A stretch of DNA of 64,000 nt. Source: Nocardia aurea. Lineage in GTDB: Bacteria; Actinomycetota; Actinomycetes; Mycobacteriales; Mycobacteriaceae. The stretch is from the NCBI RefSeq assembly GCF_003123685.1, contig NZ_QCYJ01000005.1:248001-312000 (forward strand), read 5' to 3'. Numbering within the stretch: position 1 is the first letter of the stretch; each line of letters starts with the position of its first letter. Both the position numbers and the translations under genes were made by a program. The notes beneath the pieces are model-generated. The model saw nothing but the letters and a program-made list of their open reading frames with translations. It had not been told where the DNA came from and did no database searches. Of this stretch, positions 1-8,945 are shown piece after piece.

Positions 1-419
1 TCACCGCGAACGCCGCGACGGATTCGCGCACGGGCGTCGAATCCCGTTGGCTACCGGTTTATTTCGATCCCGCTCTGCTGGCGCTCACCGAAACCACCGC
101 CGAGGTCACCGGGCGAACGCTGCACACGGGCACCGTACGCCTGTATCCGTCCGGCCGTATTCGCACCGGCGAACCCCCCGGCCGCCTCATCGACAACGCG
201 TCCCTGCCCGATCCGGAGGCCGCCGAGAAGGCGGCGACGGTCACCACAGCGACCCGCCGCCTGCTCCTGGACGCCCAGTCCGCCGTCGCCGCCCCGTTCG
301 CGGCCCTGCTCTGGGTCTACGTCATGGGCGGCGGTCTGCCCGCCTTCGTCGGGGCCACGCTGGTCGGCGCGGCCGTCACCGTCTGGCTCGCCGCGGTGCG
401 CGGCTCCGATCCCAGCTAG
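1..419 (+). CDS. C-terminal part of a membrane protein, function unknown (5' end outside window)
   Basis: An open frame enters from the left edge (first full codon at position 3) and ends at TAG 417-419, giving 139 residues. The visible part has a soluble stretch rich in Thr, Arg and Pro, then two closely spaced hydrophobic segments near the C-terminus (around residues 92-107 and 112-130) separated by a Gly-rich turn. This suggests a small integral membrane protein with its soluble part ahead of a C-terminal hairpin anchor. The stop codon overlaps the convergent Nudix gene by three bases. No family was recognised and the start is not in the window. Confidence 0.7.
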   Translation, partial: TANAATDSRTGVESRWLPVYFDPALLALTETTAEVTGRTLHTGTVRLYPSGRIRTGEPPGRLIDNASLPDPEAAEKAATVTTATRRLLLDAQSAVAAPFAALLWVYVMGGGLPAFVGATLVGAAVTVWLAAVRGSDPS

Positions 420-922
420 GTCAGCAGGCCGAGCGCCTCCGCGTGGTCGAGGGTGCGCCGCACATGCCAGACCAGCGGCACATGGGTGGCCTCGGCGTAG
501 GACATCCACTCGAATTCGCAATGTTCGGGCGTGAGGCTGACATCGCGGTCGAGCCTGTTCTCGAAACAGCCGAAGGTGACGGTGTGGATGCCGACGGTCA
601 CGGCCTCGTTGATCTGGAGCGGGTTGGTCTGGGTGTTGATCGTCTCGGTATCCGCGGTCTGCAGGTCGACCTCGTCGTCTCCGGTGTCCGGGTTGACGAA
701 ATGGGTCAGTTCGTCGGCGATCAGGACGTCCAGGCCCGTTTCCGCGCTGACCTCGCGTCGTGCGGCCTGTGCCGGTGTCTCGCCGGGGCCGACCGAGCCC
801 CCGGGGATATCCCACAGATCGCCGTGCCTACCCCCCGGATTGCGATGCAGGAGCAGCACTCTCCCGGTCCGGATCGGCAGCGCGTGCGCTATCCACCGTT
901 GCCCGCCGTGATGTCGCGTCAT
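416..922 (-). CDS. Nudix hydrolase
   Basis: 168-residue protein of the Nudix family, which hydrolyses nucleoside diphosphates linked to another moiety using divalent metal. The Nudix box lies at about residues 41-63: G-x5-E-x7-RE-V-S-A-E-T-G-L. The first Glu of the usual EE pair is Ala, so one metal ligand of the canonical box is missing; whether activity persists is unknown. Substrate cannot be predicted. The start ATG (complement of 920-922) follows a purine-rich GGAGGGAGAGG stretch. The gene is convergent with the upstream membrane-protein gene and divergent from the GntR regulator at 1034. Confidence 0.88.
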   Translation of the reverse strand: MTRHHGGQRWIAHALPIRTGRVLLLHRNPGGRHGDLWDIPGGSVGPGETPAQAARREVSAETGLDVLIADELTHFVNPDTGDDEVDLQTADTETINTQTNPLQINEAVTVGIHTVTFGCFENRLDRDVSLTPEHCEFEWMSYAEATHVPLVWHVRRTLDHAEALGLLT

Positions 923-986
923 GACCTCTCCCTCCTCCCATGTTCGAGTCTGCCACGACCGGACGGGCTACGACGGACCGAGAAAT

Positions 987-1013
987 TGGTATGACCACTT
1001 GACCAGCTGACCA
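987..1013 (+). promoter_or_regulatory. Putative FadR/GntR operator: TGGTATGACCA plus three phased TGACCA repeats
   Basis: TGGTATGACCA at 987-997 fits the TGGTNNNACCA type of site bound by FadR-subfamily GntR proteins. TGACCA then recurs at 992, 1000 and 1008, an exact 8-bp period. The array ends 20 bp before the start of the GntR regulator at 1034, so autoregulation is the natural inference. Confidence 0.65.
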
Positions 1014-1033
1014 CTGCGGGGCAAGGTGGGGGC

Positions 1034-1756
1034 ATGGCATTGCAACCGGTGGTCAAGCGTTCGGTATCGGCTGACGTCTTCGAACAGATAGCCGCGGATG
1101 TGCTCAGCGGCGAACTCGCACCGGGTTCGACGCTGCCCAGTGAGCGACAGCTCGCCGAGGCGCTCGGCGTCTCGCGCCCCGCGGTCCGCGAGGCGCTGCA
1201 ACGACTCGGCGCGGCCGGACTCGTCGCGGTGCGCCAGGGCGACGCGACGACGGTGCTCGACTATCGGCGCGGCGCCGGACTGGAGGTACTGCCACGGCTG
1301 CTCGTCCGAGCGGGTGTGCTGGAACCCGCTGTCGCGCGCAGCATCCTGGAGGCGCGGCTGCACAACGGCCCCAAGGTCGCCGAACTGGCCGCGGCGCGAA
1401 TCGGCGACGCCGACGCCGAGGCGTTGCGCGCCGAACTCGCGCGACTGCTCGACGCACTCGGCGCCGAATCCGATCCGATCGCCCTGCAACGGCTCGCGCT
1501 GCAATTCTGGGATCACATCATCGACGCGGCGGACTCGATCGTCTTCCGGTTGATGTTCAACATGCTCGGCGCCGCGTACGAACCCGCGCTCGTCGCGCTC
1601 GCCCCCCTCATGTCCGCCGAGGTGGGCAATACCGACGGCTACCGCCGACTCGCCGACGCCGTGCTCGCGGGCGAGCCCGAACAGGCCGCGGACGCGGCAA
1701 CGGCACTTCTGGAACCGGCGACCACGGCCCTGATCGCCGCCCTCGGCGGGCAGTGA
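1034..1756 (+). CDS. FadR-subfamily GntR transcriptional regulator
   Basis: 240-residue regulator. The N-terminal winged helix-turn-helix is clear at about residues 8-75 ([22 protein letters not shown], then an effector-type turn [13 protein letters not shown]). An all-helical C-terminal domain of the FadR/FCD type follows at about residues 90-235. Such domains bind acyl-CoA or carboxylic acids; the ligand here is unknown. Start ATG 1034 has a GGTGGGGG purine run just upstream. It overlaps a possible GTG of the next frame by GTGA and probably forms a two-gene unit with the membrane hydroxylase at 1792. The TGACCA array just upstream suggests autoregulation. Confidence 0.9.
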   Translation: MALQPVVKRSVSADVFEQIAADVLSGELAPGSTLPSERQLAEALGVSRPAVREALQRLGAAGLVAVRQGDATTVLDYRRGAGLEVLPRLLVRAGVLEPAVARSILEARLHNGPKVAELAAARIGDADAEALRAELARLLDALGAESDPIALQRLALQFWDHIIDAADSIVFRLMFNMLGAAYEPALVALAPLMSAEVGNTDGYRRLADAVLAGEPEQAADAATALLEPATTALIAALGGQ

Positions 1757-1791
1757 CCGCCCTGGACCGTCTCAGCACAAGGAAAACCGTC

Positions 1792-2475
1792 ATGACACAT
1801 ACCGATAGCCCCACCGCCACACCCGGCCGCGCGCTGCGACGCGGACTCGATCTCCCCGACGCCTTCCGGGAATTCCTGCGCCATCCGTCGCCGTGGATGA
1901 TCGCCACGGTGCTCGCCGGGGCCTTGATCGCCCGCGTCGTCGTCGGCGACTGGCGGTGGAGCGACGCCGCGGTGCCCGCCGCGGTGCTCGCCGTCTTCCC
2001 CGCCTTCGAATGGGTGGTGCACGTGCTGGTGCTGCACTGGCGACCGAAACGGCTCGGCCCTGTCACCCTCGACAGCGAACTGGCGCGCAAACACCGCGAA
2101 CACCACGTGAATCCGCGCGACATCCCGCTGATCTTCATCCCGACCAGGTCACTCGCGGTGGTCGTCGCGGCCCTGCTCGCGATCACCGTATTCGCCTTCC
2201 CGCGAACGGGTCTCGGCCTCACATTCCTGCTCACCGTCACGGTGCTCGGCCTCTGCTACGAGTGGACCCACTACCTCATCCACACCGACTACAAACCGAA
2301 ACACGGCCTCTACCGGGCGGTATGGAAGAACCACAGGCACCACCACTACAAGAACGAACATTTCTGGTTCACCGTGACCACCTCCGGCACCGCCGACCGC
2401 CTCTTCGGAACCCACCCCGATCCGGCCACCACCGCCACCTCACCGACCGCGCGGAATCTGCACGCGGCCGCCTAG
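1792..2475 (+). CDS. Fatty acid hydroxylase / sterol desaturase superfamily membrane protein
   Basis: 227-residue integral membrane protein with the His-box pattern of the di-iron FA-hydroxylase superfamily: HREHH near residue 105, HYLIH near 162, and HRHHH with a further His around 183-190. Hydrophobic segments surround residues 35-75 and 120-160. Members hydroxylate or desaturate fatty acids, sterols or carotenoids at the membrane. An upstream GTG at 1753 overlaps the regulator stop, but ATG 1792 is preferred because AAGGAA lies 7 nt before it. The pairing with a FadR-type regulator suggests lipid-responsive control of a lipid-modifying enzyme; the substrate is unknown. Confidence 0.83.
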   Translation: MTHTDSPTATPGRALRRGLDLPDAFREFLRHPSPWMIATVLAGALIARVVVGDWRWSDAAVPAAVLAVFPAFEWVVHVLVLHWRPKRLGPVTLDSELARKHREHHVNPRDIPLIFIPTRSLAVVVAALLAITVFAFPRTGLGLTFLLTVTVLGLCYEWTHYLIHTDYKPKHGLYRAVWKNHRHHHYKNEHFWFTVTTSGTADRLFGTHPDPATTATSPTARNLHAAA

Positions 2476-2537
2476 CGACTCGGTCCGTCGGGCGGATGGC
2501 CCGAGCGTTCCACGGTCGACTCGTTCACCGCCGTCAC

Positions 2538-2594
2538 GATCGCCCCGGGTCGGTACCGCCGGAAACGTTCCGGCGGTACCGACCCGGGGCGATC
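2538..2594 (+). terminator. Perfect 27-bp inverted repeat with 3-nt loop, probable strong terminator
   Basis: Arms 2538-2564 and 2568-2594 are exact reverse complements of each other and flank ACG. A short T-containing run (TCGGTTTTC) follows. It lies 62 bp after the hydroxylase stop. The stem is much longer than a typical terminator, so a mobile palindromic element is an alternative. Confidence 0.7.
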
Positions 2595-2679
2595 TCGGTT
2601 TTCGGGGACGGCATGGCTGGGTAGGGCGAAGGCAGCCCCGTGACCGGTGCGATTGCCGCTCATGGGCGACCGCAGCCGG

Positions 2680-2707
2680 TTGACAAGTTACCCTAGGGGG
2701 GTATGGT
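2680..2707 (+). promoter_or_regulatory. Copper-responsive promoter with CsoR-type operator in the spacer
   Basis: TTGACA (2680-2685) and TATGGT (2702-2707) are 16 bp apart. The interrupted palindrome TACCCTAGGGGGGTA at 2689-2703 sits between them. The G/C-tract palindrome closely resembles CsoR operators upstream of copper operons in Firmicutes and actinobacteria. Binding there would block polymerase until Cu(I) releases CsoR. No csoR gene is in this window, so the repressor must be encoded elsewhere. Confidence 0.75.
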
Positions 2708-2795
2708 AACCACTAGGACGACGGTGAGCCGCACGCGTTCGTACCGCACGGACCAGCCCGAATCCGTGACGAAACCATCCGGAACGGAGCCCCCG

Positions 2796-3737
2796 ATGAA
2801 CACACCAGCGAAGTTCGCAGGCTTCGCCGTCGGCCTCGCGGCGATCTTCGGGATCGCCGTCGCGGCAGGCGCGACGATCGGCCCGGAACCCGGCGGGGCC
2901 GCCGCACACGATTCGAATTCCCACACCGACGAGCGGACGGCTCCGGTCGACGAGATGCCAGGGGGACTCATGTCCACCGAGAACGGGTACACCCTTCGCC
3001 TCGAGAATCCGGTCGCCTCGGCGGGGCCGAACGTCGCGGTGCGGTTCCGCGTCGTCGATGTCGAGGGCCGCGCCGTCACCCGCTACACGCGCAGTCACGA
3101 CAAGGATCTGCACCTGATCGTCGTGCGGCGCGATATGGCCGGTTACCAGCACGTGCACCCGGTCCTCGACGGCAACGGCGACTGGAACGCCACGCTCGAC
3201 CTGCGCCGCGCGGGCGACTACCGGGTCTTCGCCGACTTCACCCCCGACGGCGGCGTGAACACCACCCTCGGCGCCGACCTGCGAGTTCCCGGACAGTACG
3301 ACGTGCAACCGCTGCCCGCCCCCGCCACGACCGCGACGGTCGGCGAGTACACCGTCACCCTCGACGGGACGGTCGCACCGGGTCGGGCGTCGCGGGTCAC
3401 CCTGTCGGTGGCACGCGCCGGTCGCGCGGTGACCGACATCCAGCCCTACCTGGGCGCCTACGGCCACCTGGTCGCGCTGCGCACCGCCGACCTGGCCTAC
3501 CTGCACGTCCACCCGGAAGGCCATCCCGGCGACGGTGTCACTCCCGCGGGGCCCGGCATCACCTTCTCGATGACCGCACCGAGCGCGGGCGACTACCGAC
3601 TCTTCCTCGACTTCCAGCACGACGGCGTGGTCCGCACCGCCGAGTTCACCGTGCGAGTCGCCCCGGCGTCCTCGGCGCCGACCATGGAACCGCACGGCGG
3701 CCACGGGGCCACTCCCGCCCCCTCCCATCCACACTGA
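2796..3737 (+). CDS. Secreted or membrane-anchored His-rich protein of a copper operon
   Basis: 313-residue protein with an N-terminal signal/anchor at about residues 5-28 (hydrophobic, Ala/Gly-rich). Two related beta-rich repeats follow. Each has an HLxxxRxDxxxYxHVHP-like segment, at about residues 104-122 and 225-243, and an ADYR-type strand, suggesting a duplicated Ig-like domain with metal-binding His. The C-terminus is rich in His, Pro and Ala and ends HPH. The longest frame opens at ATG 2703 inside the operator; ATG 2796 is chosen because GGAG lies 6 nt upstream, matching the copA leader. It is the first gene of the CsoR-type operon with copA, so periplasmic copper binding or delivery is inferred, not shown. 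Confidence 0.78.
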   Translation: MNTPAKFAGFAVGLAAIFGIAVAAGATIGPEPGGAAAHDSNSHTDERTAPVDEMPGGLMSTENGYTLRLENPVASAGPNVAVRFRVVDVEGRAVTRYTRSHDKDLHLIVVRRDMAGYQHVHPVLDGNGDWNATLDLRRAGDYRVFADFTPDGGVNTTLGADLRVPGQYDVQPLPAPATTATVGEYTVTLDGTVAPGRASRVTLSVARAGRAVTDIQPYLGAYGHLVALRTADLAYLHVHPEGHPGDGVTPAGPGITFSMTAPSAGDYRLFLDFQHDGVVRTAEFTVRVAPASSAPTMEPHGGHGATPAPSHPH

Positions 3738-3787
3738 CGCCCCGACCAGCGACAATGCACCAGTTGACCCTGAGAACGGAGCCCACG

Positions 3788-6097
3788 ATGATCGCCCCGA
3801 CACAACCGAGCGCCCCCGATCGGGTCGAATTGGTGATCGGCGGTATGACCTGCGCGTCGTGCGCTGCCCGTATCGAGAAGAAGCTGAACCGGCTCGACGG
3901 CGTGACCGCGAGCGTGAACTACGCGACCGAGAAGGCCCGCGTCGACGTCACCGGTGACATCTCCCCGGAACAGCTGATCGCGACCGTCGAGCAGGCCGGA
4001 TACACCGCCGCGCTACCCGCGCCGAAGGTCGAGGCCCCGACCGAGGACACCGACGCGGACGACCCGAGCGCGGCACTGCGCACCAGACTGCTGATCTCGA
4101 TCGTGCTGACCGTCCCCGTGATCGCCATGGCGATGATCCCGGCACTGCAATTCGACAACTGGCAGTGGCTGTCGCTGACGCTGGCCGCGCCGGTCGTGAT
4201 CTGGGGCGCGCTGCCGTTCCACCGGGCCGCGTGGACCAATCTGCGCCACGGCGCGGCCACCATGGACACCCTGGTGTCGATGGGGACGCTCGCCGCGTTC
4301 GGCTGGTCGCTCTACGCGCTGTTCTTCGGCACCGCGGGAACACCCGGTATGAAGCATCCGTTCGAATTCACCATCGCGCGGATGGACGGCACCGGCAGCA
4401 TCTACCTGGAAGCCGCCGCCGGGGTCACCACCTTCATCCTGGCCGGGCGGTATTTCGAGGCCAGGTCCAAGCGCAGGGCGGGCGCGGCACTGCGGGCACT
4501 GCTCGAACTCGGGGCCAAGGAGGTCTCGGTCCTCCGTCGCGCAGGCGACTTTCACAGCGTAGGCGGCACCCACCACACGGGCCACCCCTCGAACGGTGCT
4601 GTCGAACAGCGTATTCCGATCGAAGAACTGGCCGTCGGCGACGAATTCGTCGTCCGCCCCGGCGAGAAGATCGCGGCCGACGGCACCGTCGTCGAGGGTT
4701 CGTCGGCGATCGACGCGTCCATGCTGACCGGCGAGTCGGTGCCCGTCGAGGTCGGTCCCGACGACGCCGTGGTCGGCGCGACCGTCAATGTCGGCGGCCG
4801 GATCGTGGTGCGCGCCACCCGTATCGGCTCCGACACCCAGCTCGCCCAGATGGCCCGCCTGGTCGAGGAGGCCCAGACCGGCAAGGCCCAGGCCCAGCGT
4901 CTGGCCGACCGGATCTCCGGGATCTTCGTCCCCGTGGTGATCGCGCTCGCGGTCGCGACACTCGGATTCTGGCTCGGTACCGGCGGTTCGGTGGCGGCGG
5001 CCTTCACCGCGGCGGTCGCCGTGCTGATCATCGCCTGCCCGTGTGCCCTCGGGCTGGCCACGCCGACCGCGCTGATGGTCGGCACCGGACGCGGCGCGCA
5101 GCTCGGCATCCTGATCAAGGGGCCCGAGGTGCTCGAGTCGACGCGGCGCGTCGATACCGTCGTCCTCGACAAGACCGGAACCGTCACCACCGGCCGGATG
5201 ACCCTGCTCGACGTGGTCGCCGCCGAAGGCGAGGACGTCACCGAGGTACTCGCCCTCGCGGGCGCACTGGAGGATTCCTCCGAACATCCGATCGCGCGCG
5301 CCATCGCCGCGGGCGCGCGGGAGAAGACGGGCACGCTGCGCGCGGTCGAGGATTTCTCGAATATCGAGGGACTCGGGGTGCAGGGCGTCATCGACGGGCA
5401 CGCGGTGCTCGTCGGCAGGCCTCGACTGCTCGCCGACTGGTCGCTGGAACTCGGGCCCGCGCTGGAACACGCTCTGAACACGGCACAATCGGAGGGGAAG
5501 ACCGCGGTGGCGGTCGGCTGGGACGGTCGCGCGCGCGGCGTGCTCGTCGTCGCGGACGCGGTGAAACCGACCTCGGCCGAAGCCGTCGCGCAGTTGAAGG
5601 CGCTCGGTCTCACCCCGATCATGCTCACCGGCGACAACGCCGCGGCGGCCCGCGCCATCGCGGATCAGGTCGGCATCGACGAGGTGATCGCGGAGGTGCT
5701 GCCCGAGGACAAACTGGCCGTGATCACCCGGCTGAAGAGTGAAGGCAAGGTCGTCGCCATGGTCGGTGACGGCGTCAACGACGCGGCGGCGCTGGCGGGC
5801 GCGGATCTGGGTCTGGCGATGGGCACCGGCACCGATGTCGCCATCGAAGCCGGTGACCTCACCCTGGTGCGCGGCGACCTGCGGTCGGCCGCGGACGCCA
5901 TCCGGCTGTCGCGCCGCACGCTGGCCACCATCAAGGGAAACCTGTTCTGGGCCTTCGCCTACAACGTGGGCGCCATCCCGCTGGCGATGGCGGGTCTGCT
6001 GAACCCCATGCTCGCCGGTGCGGCGATGGCGTTCTCCTCGGTGTTCGTGGTCAGCAACAGTTTGCGACTGCGCGGTTTCCGCTCCACCGCGAGCTGA
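3788..6097 (+). CDS. copA: Copper-exporting P1B-type ATPase
   Basis: 769-residue heavy-metal P-type ATPase. It has one N-terminal HMA domain with GMTCASC at residues 19-25, then paired transmembrane helices, the TGES-type actuator loop, the metal-channel CPC at 417-419, the phosphorylation motif DKTGT with Asp461, an SSEHPIARA nucleotide-binding HP motif, and [12 protein letters not shown] before the last two helices. The single CPC and HMA domain indicate Cu(I)/Ag(I) efflux across the plasma membrane. A possible ATG at 3755 was rejected because GGAG sits 6 nt before 3788, the same spacing as in the upstream gene. Transcription is inferred from the CsoR-type promoter at 2680. Confidence 0.95.
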   Translation: MIAPTQPSAPDRVELVIGGMTCASCAARIEKKLNRLDGVTASVNYATEKARVDVTGDISPEQLIATVEQAGYTAALPAPKVEAPTEDTDADDPSAALRTRLLISIVLTVPVIAMAMIPALQFDNWQWLSLTLAAPVVIWGALPFHRAAWTNLRHGAATMDTLVSMGTLAAFGWSLYALFFGTAGTPGMKHPFEFTIARMDGTGSIYLEAAAGVTTFILAGRYFEARSKRRAGAALRALLELGAKEVSVLRRAGDFHSVGGTHHTGHPSNGAVEQRIPIEELAVGDEFVVRPGEKIAADGTVVEGSSAIDASMLTGESVPVEVGPDDAVVGATVNVGGRIVVRATRIGSDTQLAQMARLVEEAQTGKAQAQRLADRISGIFVPVVIALAVATLGFWLGTGGSVAAAFTAAVAVLIIACPCALGLATPTALMVGTGRGAQLGILIKGPEVLESTRRVDTVVLDKTGTVTTGRMTLLDVVAAEGEDVTEVLALAGALEDSSEHPIARAIAAGAREKTGTLRAVEDFSNIEGLGVQGVIDGHAVLVGRPRLLADWSLELGPALEHALNTAQSEGKTAVAVGWDGRARGVLVVADAVKPTSAEAVAQLKALGLTPIMLTGDNAAAARAIADQVGIDEVIAEVLPEDKLAVITRLKSEGKVVAMVGDGVNDAAALAGADLGLAMGTGTDVAIEAGDLTLVRGDLRSAADAIRLSRRTLATIKGNLFWAFAYNVGAIPLAMAGLLNPMLAGAAMAFSSVFVVSNSLRLRGFRSTAS

Positions 6098-6104
6098 CGA
6101 ACCG

Positions 6105-6142
6105 GACAGGTGCGAGGGCTGGAGGAAGCCCGCGCACCTGTC
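6105..6142. terminator. Bidirectional hairpin terminator between copA and quinone oxidoreductase
   Basis: Outer arms 6105-6114 and 6133-6142 (GACAGGTGCG and its complement) and inner arms 6116-6120 / 6127-6131 form one long hairpin with a single internal mismatch. It lies exactly in the convergent gap. Confidence 0.72.
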
Positions 6143-6151
6143 GTCCGACGA

Positions 6152-7135
6152 TCAGGGCTGGAAGACGACGCGCCCGACCGTGCGCCCCTCGGCGAGCCTG
6201 GTCAGACCGTCCGGGACGTCGGCCAGGGCGAGTTTCGCCCCGATCAACGGCGCGAGCGCACCCGATTCCGCCAGCGCGGTCAGCTCGAGATGGCAGTCCC
6301 AGACCGACGCCGGATCCTTCTGCTTGTACAGACCCCAGTGCAGGCCGACGATCGAATAGTTCTTCACCAGCGCGTGATTCAGCGCGGGTGCCGGAATCCG
6401 GCCCGCGGCGAATCCGACGACGAGAATCCTGCCCTCGAAGGCGACGCATTTGGTGGACCGGTCGTAGCTGTCCCCACCGACCGGGTCGTAGATGACATCC
6501 GCGCCGCGACCGCCGGTGGCCTCGCGCACCACCTCGACGAAATCCTCCTGGCTGCGGTCGACCACGATATCCGCGCCGAGTCCGCGCGCGACCTCGACCT
6601 TGCCCGGTCCGCCGACGACCGCGATCACCCGCGCACCGGCCGCCTTGCCGAGCTGGACCGCCGCGCTGCCGACCCCGCCCGCCGCGGCGTGCACCAGCAG
6701 CGTCTCGTCGCGGCGCAGCGCCGCCCGGCGATGCAGTCCGAACCAACCCGTCTGGTAGGCGATATGGAATGCGGCGGCCGCGGCGTCGTCGAGAGCAGGC
6801 GGGGCGGGCTGGGCGTCGGCGGCGTCCATCACGGCCATCTCGGCGAAACCGCCGTGCGGCAGGGACGCGGTGCCGATGACGCGATCGCCGACCGCGAATC
6901 CGGTGACGCCGGAGCCGACGGCGACGATCTCGCCGCACAATTCGACACCGGGCGTGAACGGCAGTTCCGGCCGGATCTGGTAATGGCCCCGGCACATCAG
7001 CACATCGGGGAAATTCGCGGCCGCGGCGAGTACCCGGACGACGAGCCGACCGGGTTCCGGCTGCGGATCCGGCAGATCGGCGAGTTCGAGCACGTCACCG
7101 GGTTCCCCCAGGCGCGCAATCTGCCAGGCTTTCAC
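6152..7135 (-). CDS. NADPH:quinone oxidoreductase family protein (zinc-independent MDR)
   Basis: 327-residue medium-chain dehydrogenase/reductase. The GroES-like N-terminal half contains the ANFPDVLMCRG and PGVELCGEI regions. The Rossmann half starts with HAAAGGVGSAAVQLGKAAG near residue 150, the NADPH-binding AAxGGVG motif. Structural-zinc cysteines and catalytic zinc ligands are absent, as expected for quinone-oxidoreductase-like enzymes. The start is GTG (complement of 7133-7135) with CGGAG 6 nt upstream. A palindromic TetR-type site lies about 50 bp upstream and a TetR gene follows on the same strand, suggesting regulated reduction of a reactive or lipid-derived substrate. Confidence 0.9.
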   Translation of the reverse strand: MKAWQIARLGEPGDVLELADLPDPQPEPGRLVVRVLAAAANFPDVLMCRGHYQIRPELPFTPGVELCGEIVAVGSGVTGFAVGDRVIGTASLPHGGFAEMAVMDAADAQPAPPALDDAAAAAFHIAYQTGWFGLHRRAALRRDETLLVHAAAGGVGSAAVQLGKAAGARVIAVVGGPGKVEVARGLGADIVVDRSQEDFVEVVREATGGRGADVIYDPVGGDSYDRSTKCVAFEGRILVVGFAAGRIPAPALNHALVKNYSIVGLHWGLYKQKDPASVWDCHLELTALAESGALAPLIGAKLALADVPDGLTRLAEGRTVGRVVFQP

Positions 7136-7185
7136 ATCAATCTCCGTTCGATGGGGTTCGGGACAGTCGATCCGGCGGCGACTGA

Positions 7186-7201
7186 CTAAGCGCTTGCTTA
7201 G
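7186..7201. promoter_or_regulatory. Putative TetR operator CTAAGC-N4-GCTTAG
   Basis: Perfect 6-bp arms flank GCTT. The site lies between the TetR gene end and the oxidoreductase start, 51-66 bp before the latter. TetR proteins of actinobacterial fatty-acid and sterol catabolism bind sites of this AAGC..GCTT type. The neighbouring TetR at 7288-7905 is the likely binder. Confidence 0.6.
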
Positions 7202-7287
7202 ACCTCTAGAGGGTGGCTCAAACCCGATCGGGCGTCAAGGGGCGGCGGTCGCGACAGCCGGACCGGCACCGATACGACTCGCCGGGT

Positions 7288-7905
7288 TCAGGAGACCCGT
7301 GAACCGACGATTCGCAATGCCAGCGAGCGGTAGTAGGTCCCGATCCGTTCCGGGGTCCAGGTGCCGTCGTCGCGATACCACCGGGAGACATCGACCCCGA
7401 GGGAAAGCAATGCCATGGTCGTCATCGCGATATCGGGAGTGTCGAAGATCCCGGCGGCGACACCACGCTCGACGACGGCCCTGACCTCGGCCTCGATCGC
7501 GCGACGGATCGCGGTGATCTCGTCGAGGTGATCCGGCGACAATGCCGACAGCTCGTAATTGACGATGCGCGCCGTCTCGTGATGGGTGGCGTGGTGTTCG
7601 GCGAAACGATCGGCGATCGTCGCCAACTGCACGGCCGGATCGGGCGACACCGCGACGGCACCACGCACCAACCGCAACGTCTGCCGGTGACCGTCACGGG
7701 AGATGATGTAGAGCAGATCCTCTTTCGAGGGGTGATGCACGTACAGCGCGGCCGGGCTCATACGCGCGGCGGTCGCGATATCGCGGGTGGTGGTGGCGTG
7801 AAACCCCTTTCGCGCGAAGAACTCGACGGCCGCGGCGACCAACCTGGCACGCGCGTCTCCGGAATCCGCGTCGGTATTCGCGCGGCCCCTGGTCGCTCCG
7901 GGCAT
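7288..7905 (-). CDS. TetR-family transcriptional regulator
   Basis: 205-residue regulator. The DNA-binding helix-turn-helix is at about residues 20-66: ARLVAAAVEFFARKGFHATT, then IATAARMSPAALYVHHPSKEDLL. The C-terminal ligand-binding region contains an HHATHHETARIVNYE stretch typical of KstR2-like TetR proteins. ATG (complement of 7903-7905) has AAGGAGA about 6 nt upstream. It is upstream of and co-directional with the quinone oxidoreductase; the palindrome between them is its probable target. Ligand unknown, possibly an acyl-CoA by analogy. Confidence 0.88.
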   Translation of the reverse strand: MPGATRGRANTDADSGDARARLVAAAVEFFARKGFHATTTRDIATAARMSPAALYVHHPSKEDLLYIISRDGHRQTLRLVRGAVAVSPDPAVQLATIADRFAEHHATHHETARIVNYELSALSPDHLDEITAIRRAIEAEVRAVVERGVAAGIFDTPDIAMTTMALLSLGVDVSRWYRDDGTWTPERIGTYYRSLALRIVGSRVS

Positions 7906-8125
7906 GACCGTCTCCTTCCACGCACCACGAGTCGCCGACGAAATCCCACGAGACGGACCCGACGGCTCACTCTAACGAGACGGTAACCGCCGCCGCTGAT
8001 CGCCGAGGCACGGGCAGGGCTGACCCTCTGAGCGCCGATTCGCGCAACCACCCTCGGCTACGGCAGCCGACCGAGCACGGCGCGCCCACACGACATCGGC
8101 GGATCGGACGGTGCGTCGAACCCGT

Positions 8126-8305
8126 CTAACGGGCGACGCGGCGGAATTCGGTGGTGGCCGCCCCCGGCCCCTCGCTGGCGATGATGCGCAGGCAGGCGTC
8201 GTGTTCGGACTCACCGGGGCGGCATTCGTTTCGTAGGCGCAGGACGGCTTTGGGCAGATCGATGCCCAGCACGTTCGACAGCCGCATCGCGTCGACCTTG
8301 GCCAC
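8126..8305 (-). CDS. Small conserved-looking hypothetical protein, 59 aa
   Basis: Start GTG (complement of 8303-8305) is preceded by a near-perfect AGGAGGG with 5-nt spacing, which decides the start within a much longer open frame. The product is charged and mostly helical in character, with two Cys (about residues 28 and 38) in an NECRPGESEHDACLR segment. No family was recognised. It is flanked by the TetR gene and by tRNA-Gly on the same strand. Confidence 0.6.
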   Translation of the reverse strand: MAKVDAMRLSNVLGIDLPKAVLRLRNECRPGESEHDACLRIIASEGPGAATTEFRRVAR

Positions 8306-8520
8306 GGAAACCCTCCTACGTCTCGAGAGAACGATGAATTCGAGACCGATTCGCTGACGAGGTACCCGGCCGACCGGTTGCTGAACCCTCGAATTCGGTC
8401 CGGTCCCGCACAGTAGTCGGGTTGCCGGAAGTTTCGCGGCTTCTCCAGCGAACACAGCCGGAATCCATGCTGATGAGCGATGGCATCGGCGCGCCGTCGT
8501 GCCGGGTTGTGGAGAAAGAG

Positions 8521-8593
8521 AGCGGATGACGAGATTCGAACTCGCGACCCTCACCTTGGCAAGGTGATGCGCTACCAGCTGCGCTACATCCGC
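8521..8593 (-). tRNA. tRNA-Gly(GCC)
   Basis: The minus strand folds as a 73-nt cloverleaf. Acceptor arms GCGGATG/CATCCGC pair fully, a D-arm carries AGCTGGTA, the anticodon arm has loop TTGCCAA with anticodon GCC, and the T-loop is TTCGAAT. The discriminator base is T and the CCA end is not encoded. Confidence 0.95.
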
Positions 8594-8945
8594 ACGCACT
8601 CGACGAGTATCCGGTAACCGGAACCGCGTCATCGTGCGAACGTGAACTTTAGTCGACCGTCGACGCAAACCGGAAATCCGCAGGTGAGAGCTCCCCTTCC
8701 GGGATGCGACCACCGGCTGCGGCGAAGGCGTGCGGCACCTGCGACACCCGTACGGACCGATCGGCCAGGAGTTTGCCCGACGCCGATATCGGGCATACCC
8801 GACCGTGCCGACGCGACCGGAACGGGCGCACGGCGGCACGGCGGGCGGCCCGCGCGCACCCGCCGTGCCCACGAACGGTCATGCGTAACGACGGCCCCTG
8901 TGACAGAACTCTCCGGTCAAGGCACCTTTCGTATGACGACCCCGG
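8594..8945. other. Intergenic region without a convincing gene
   Basis: About 350 bp between tRNA-Gly and the NmrA-like gene. Several short frames cross it on both strands, but they are Arg/Pro/Ala-rich, lack ribosome sites and resemble no family. The tRNA promoter must lie at its left end. No repeat or strong hairpin was seen. Confidence 0.4.

Noticed and set aside
2703..2795. ATG 2703 as start of the secreted copper protein
   Set aside because: It lies inside the CsoR-type operator and -10 region; ATG 2796 has GGAG and a signal peptide.
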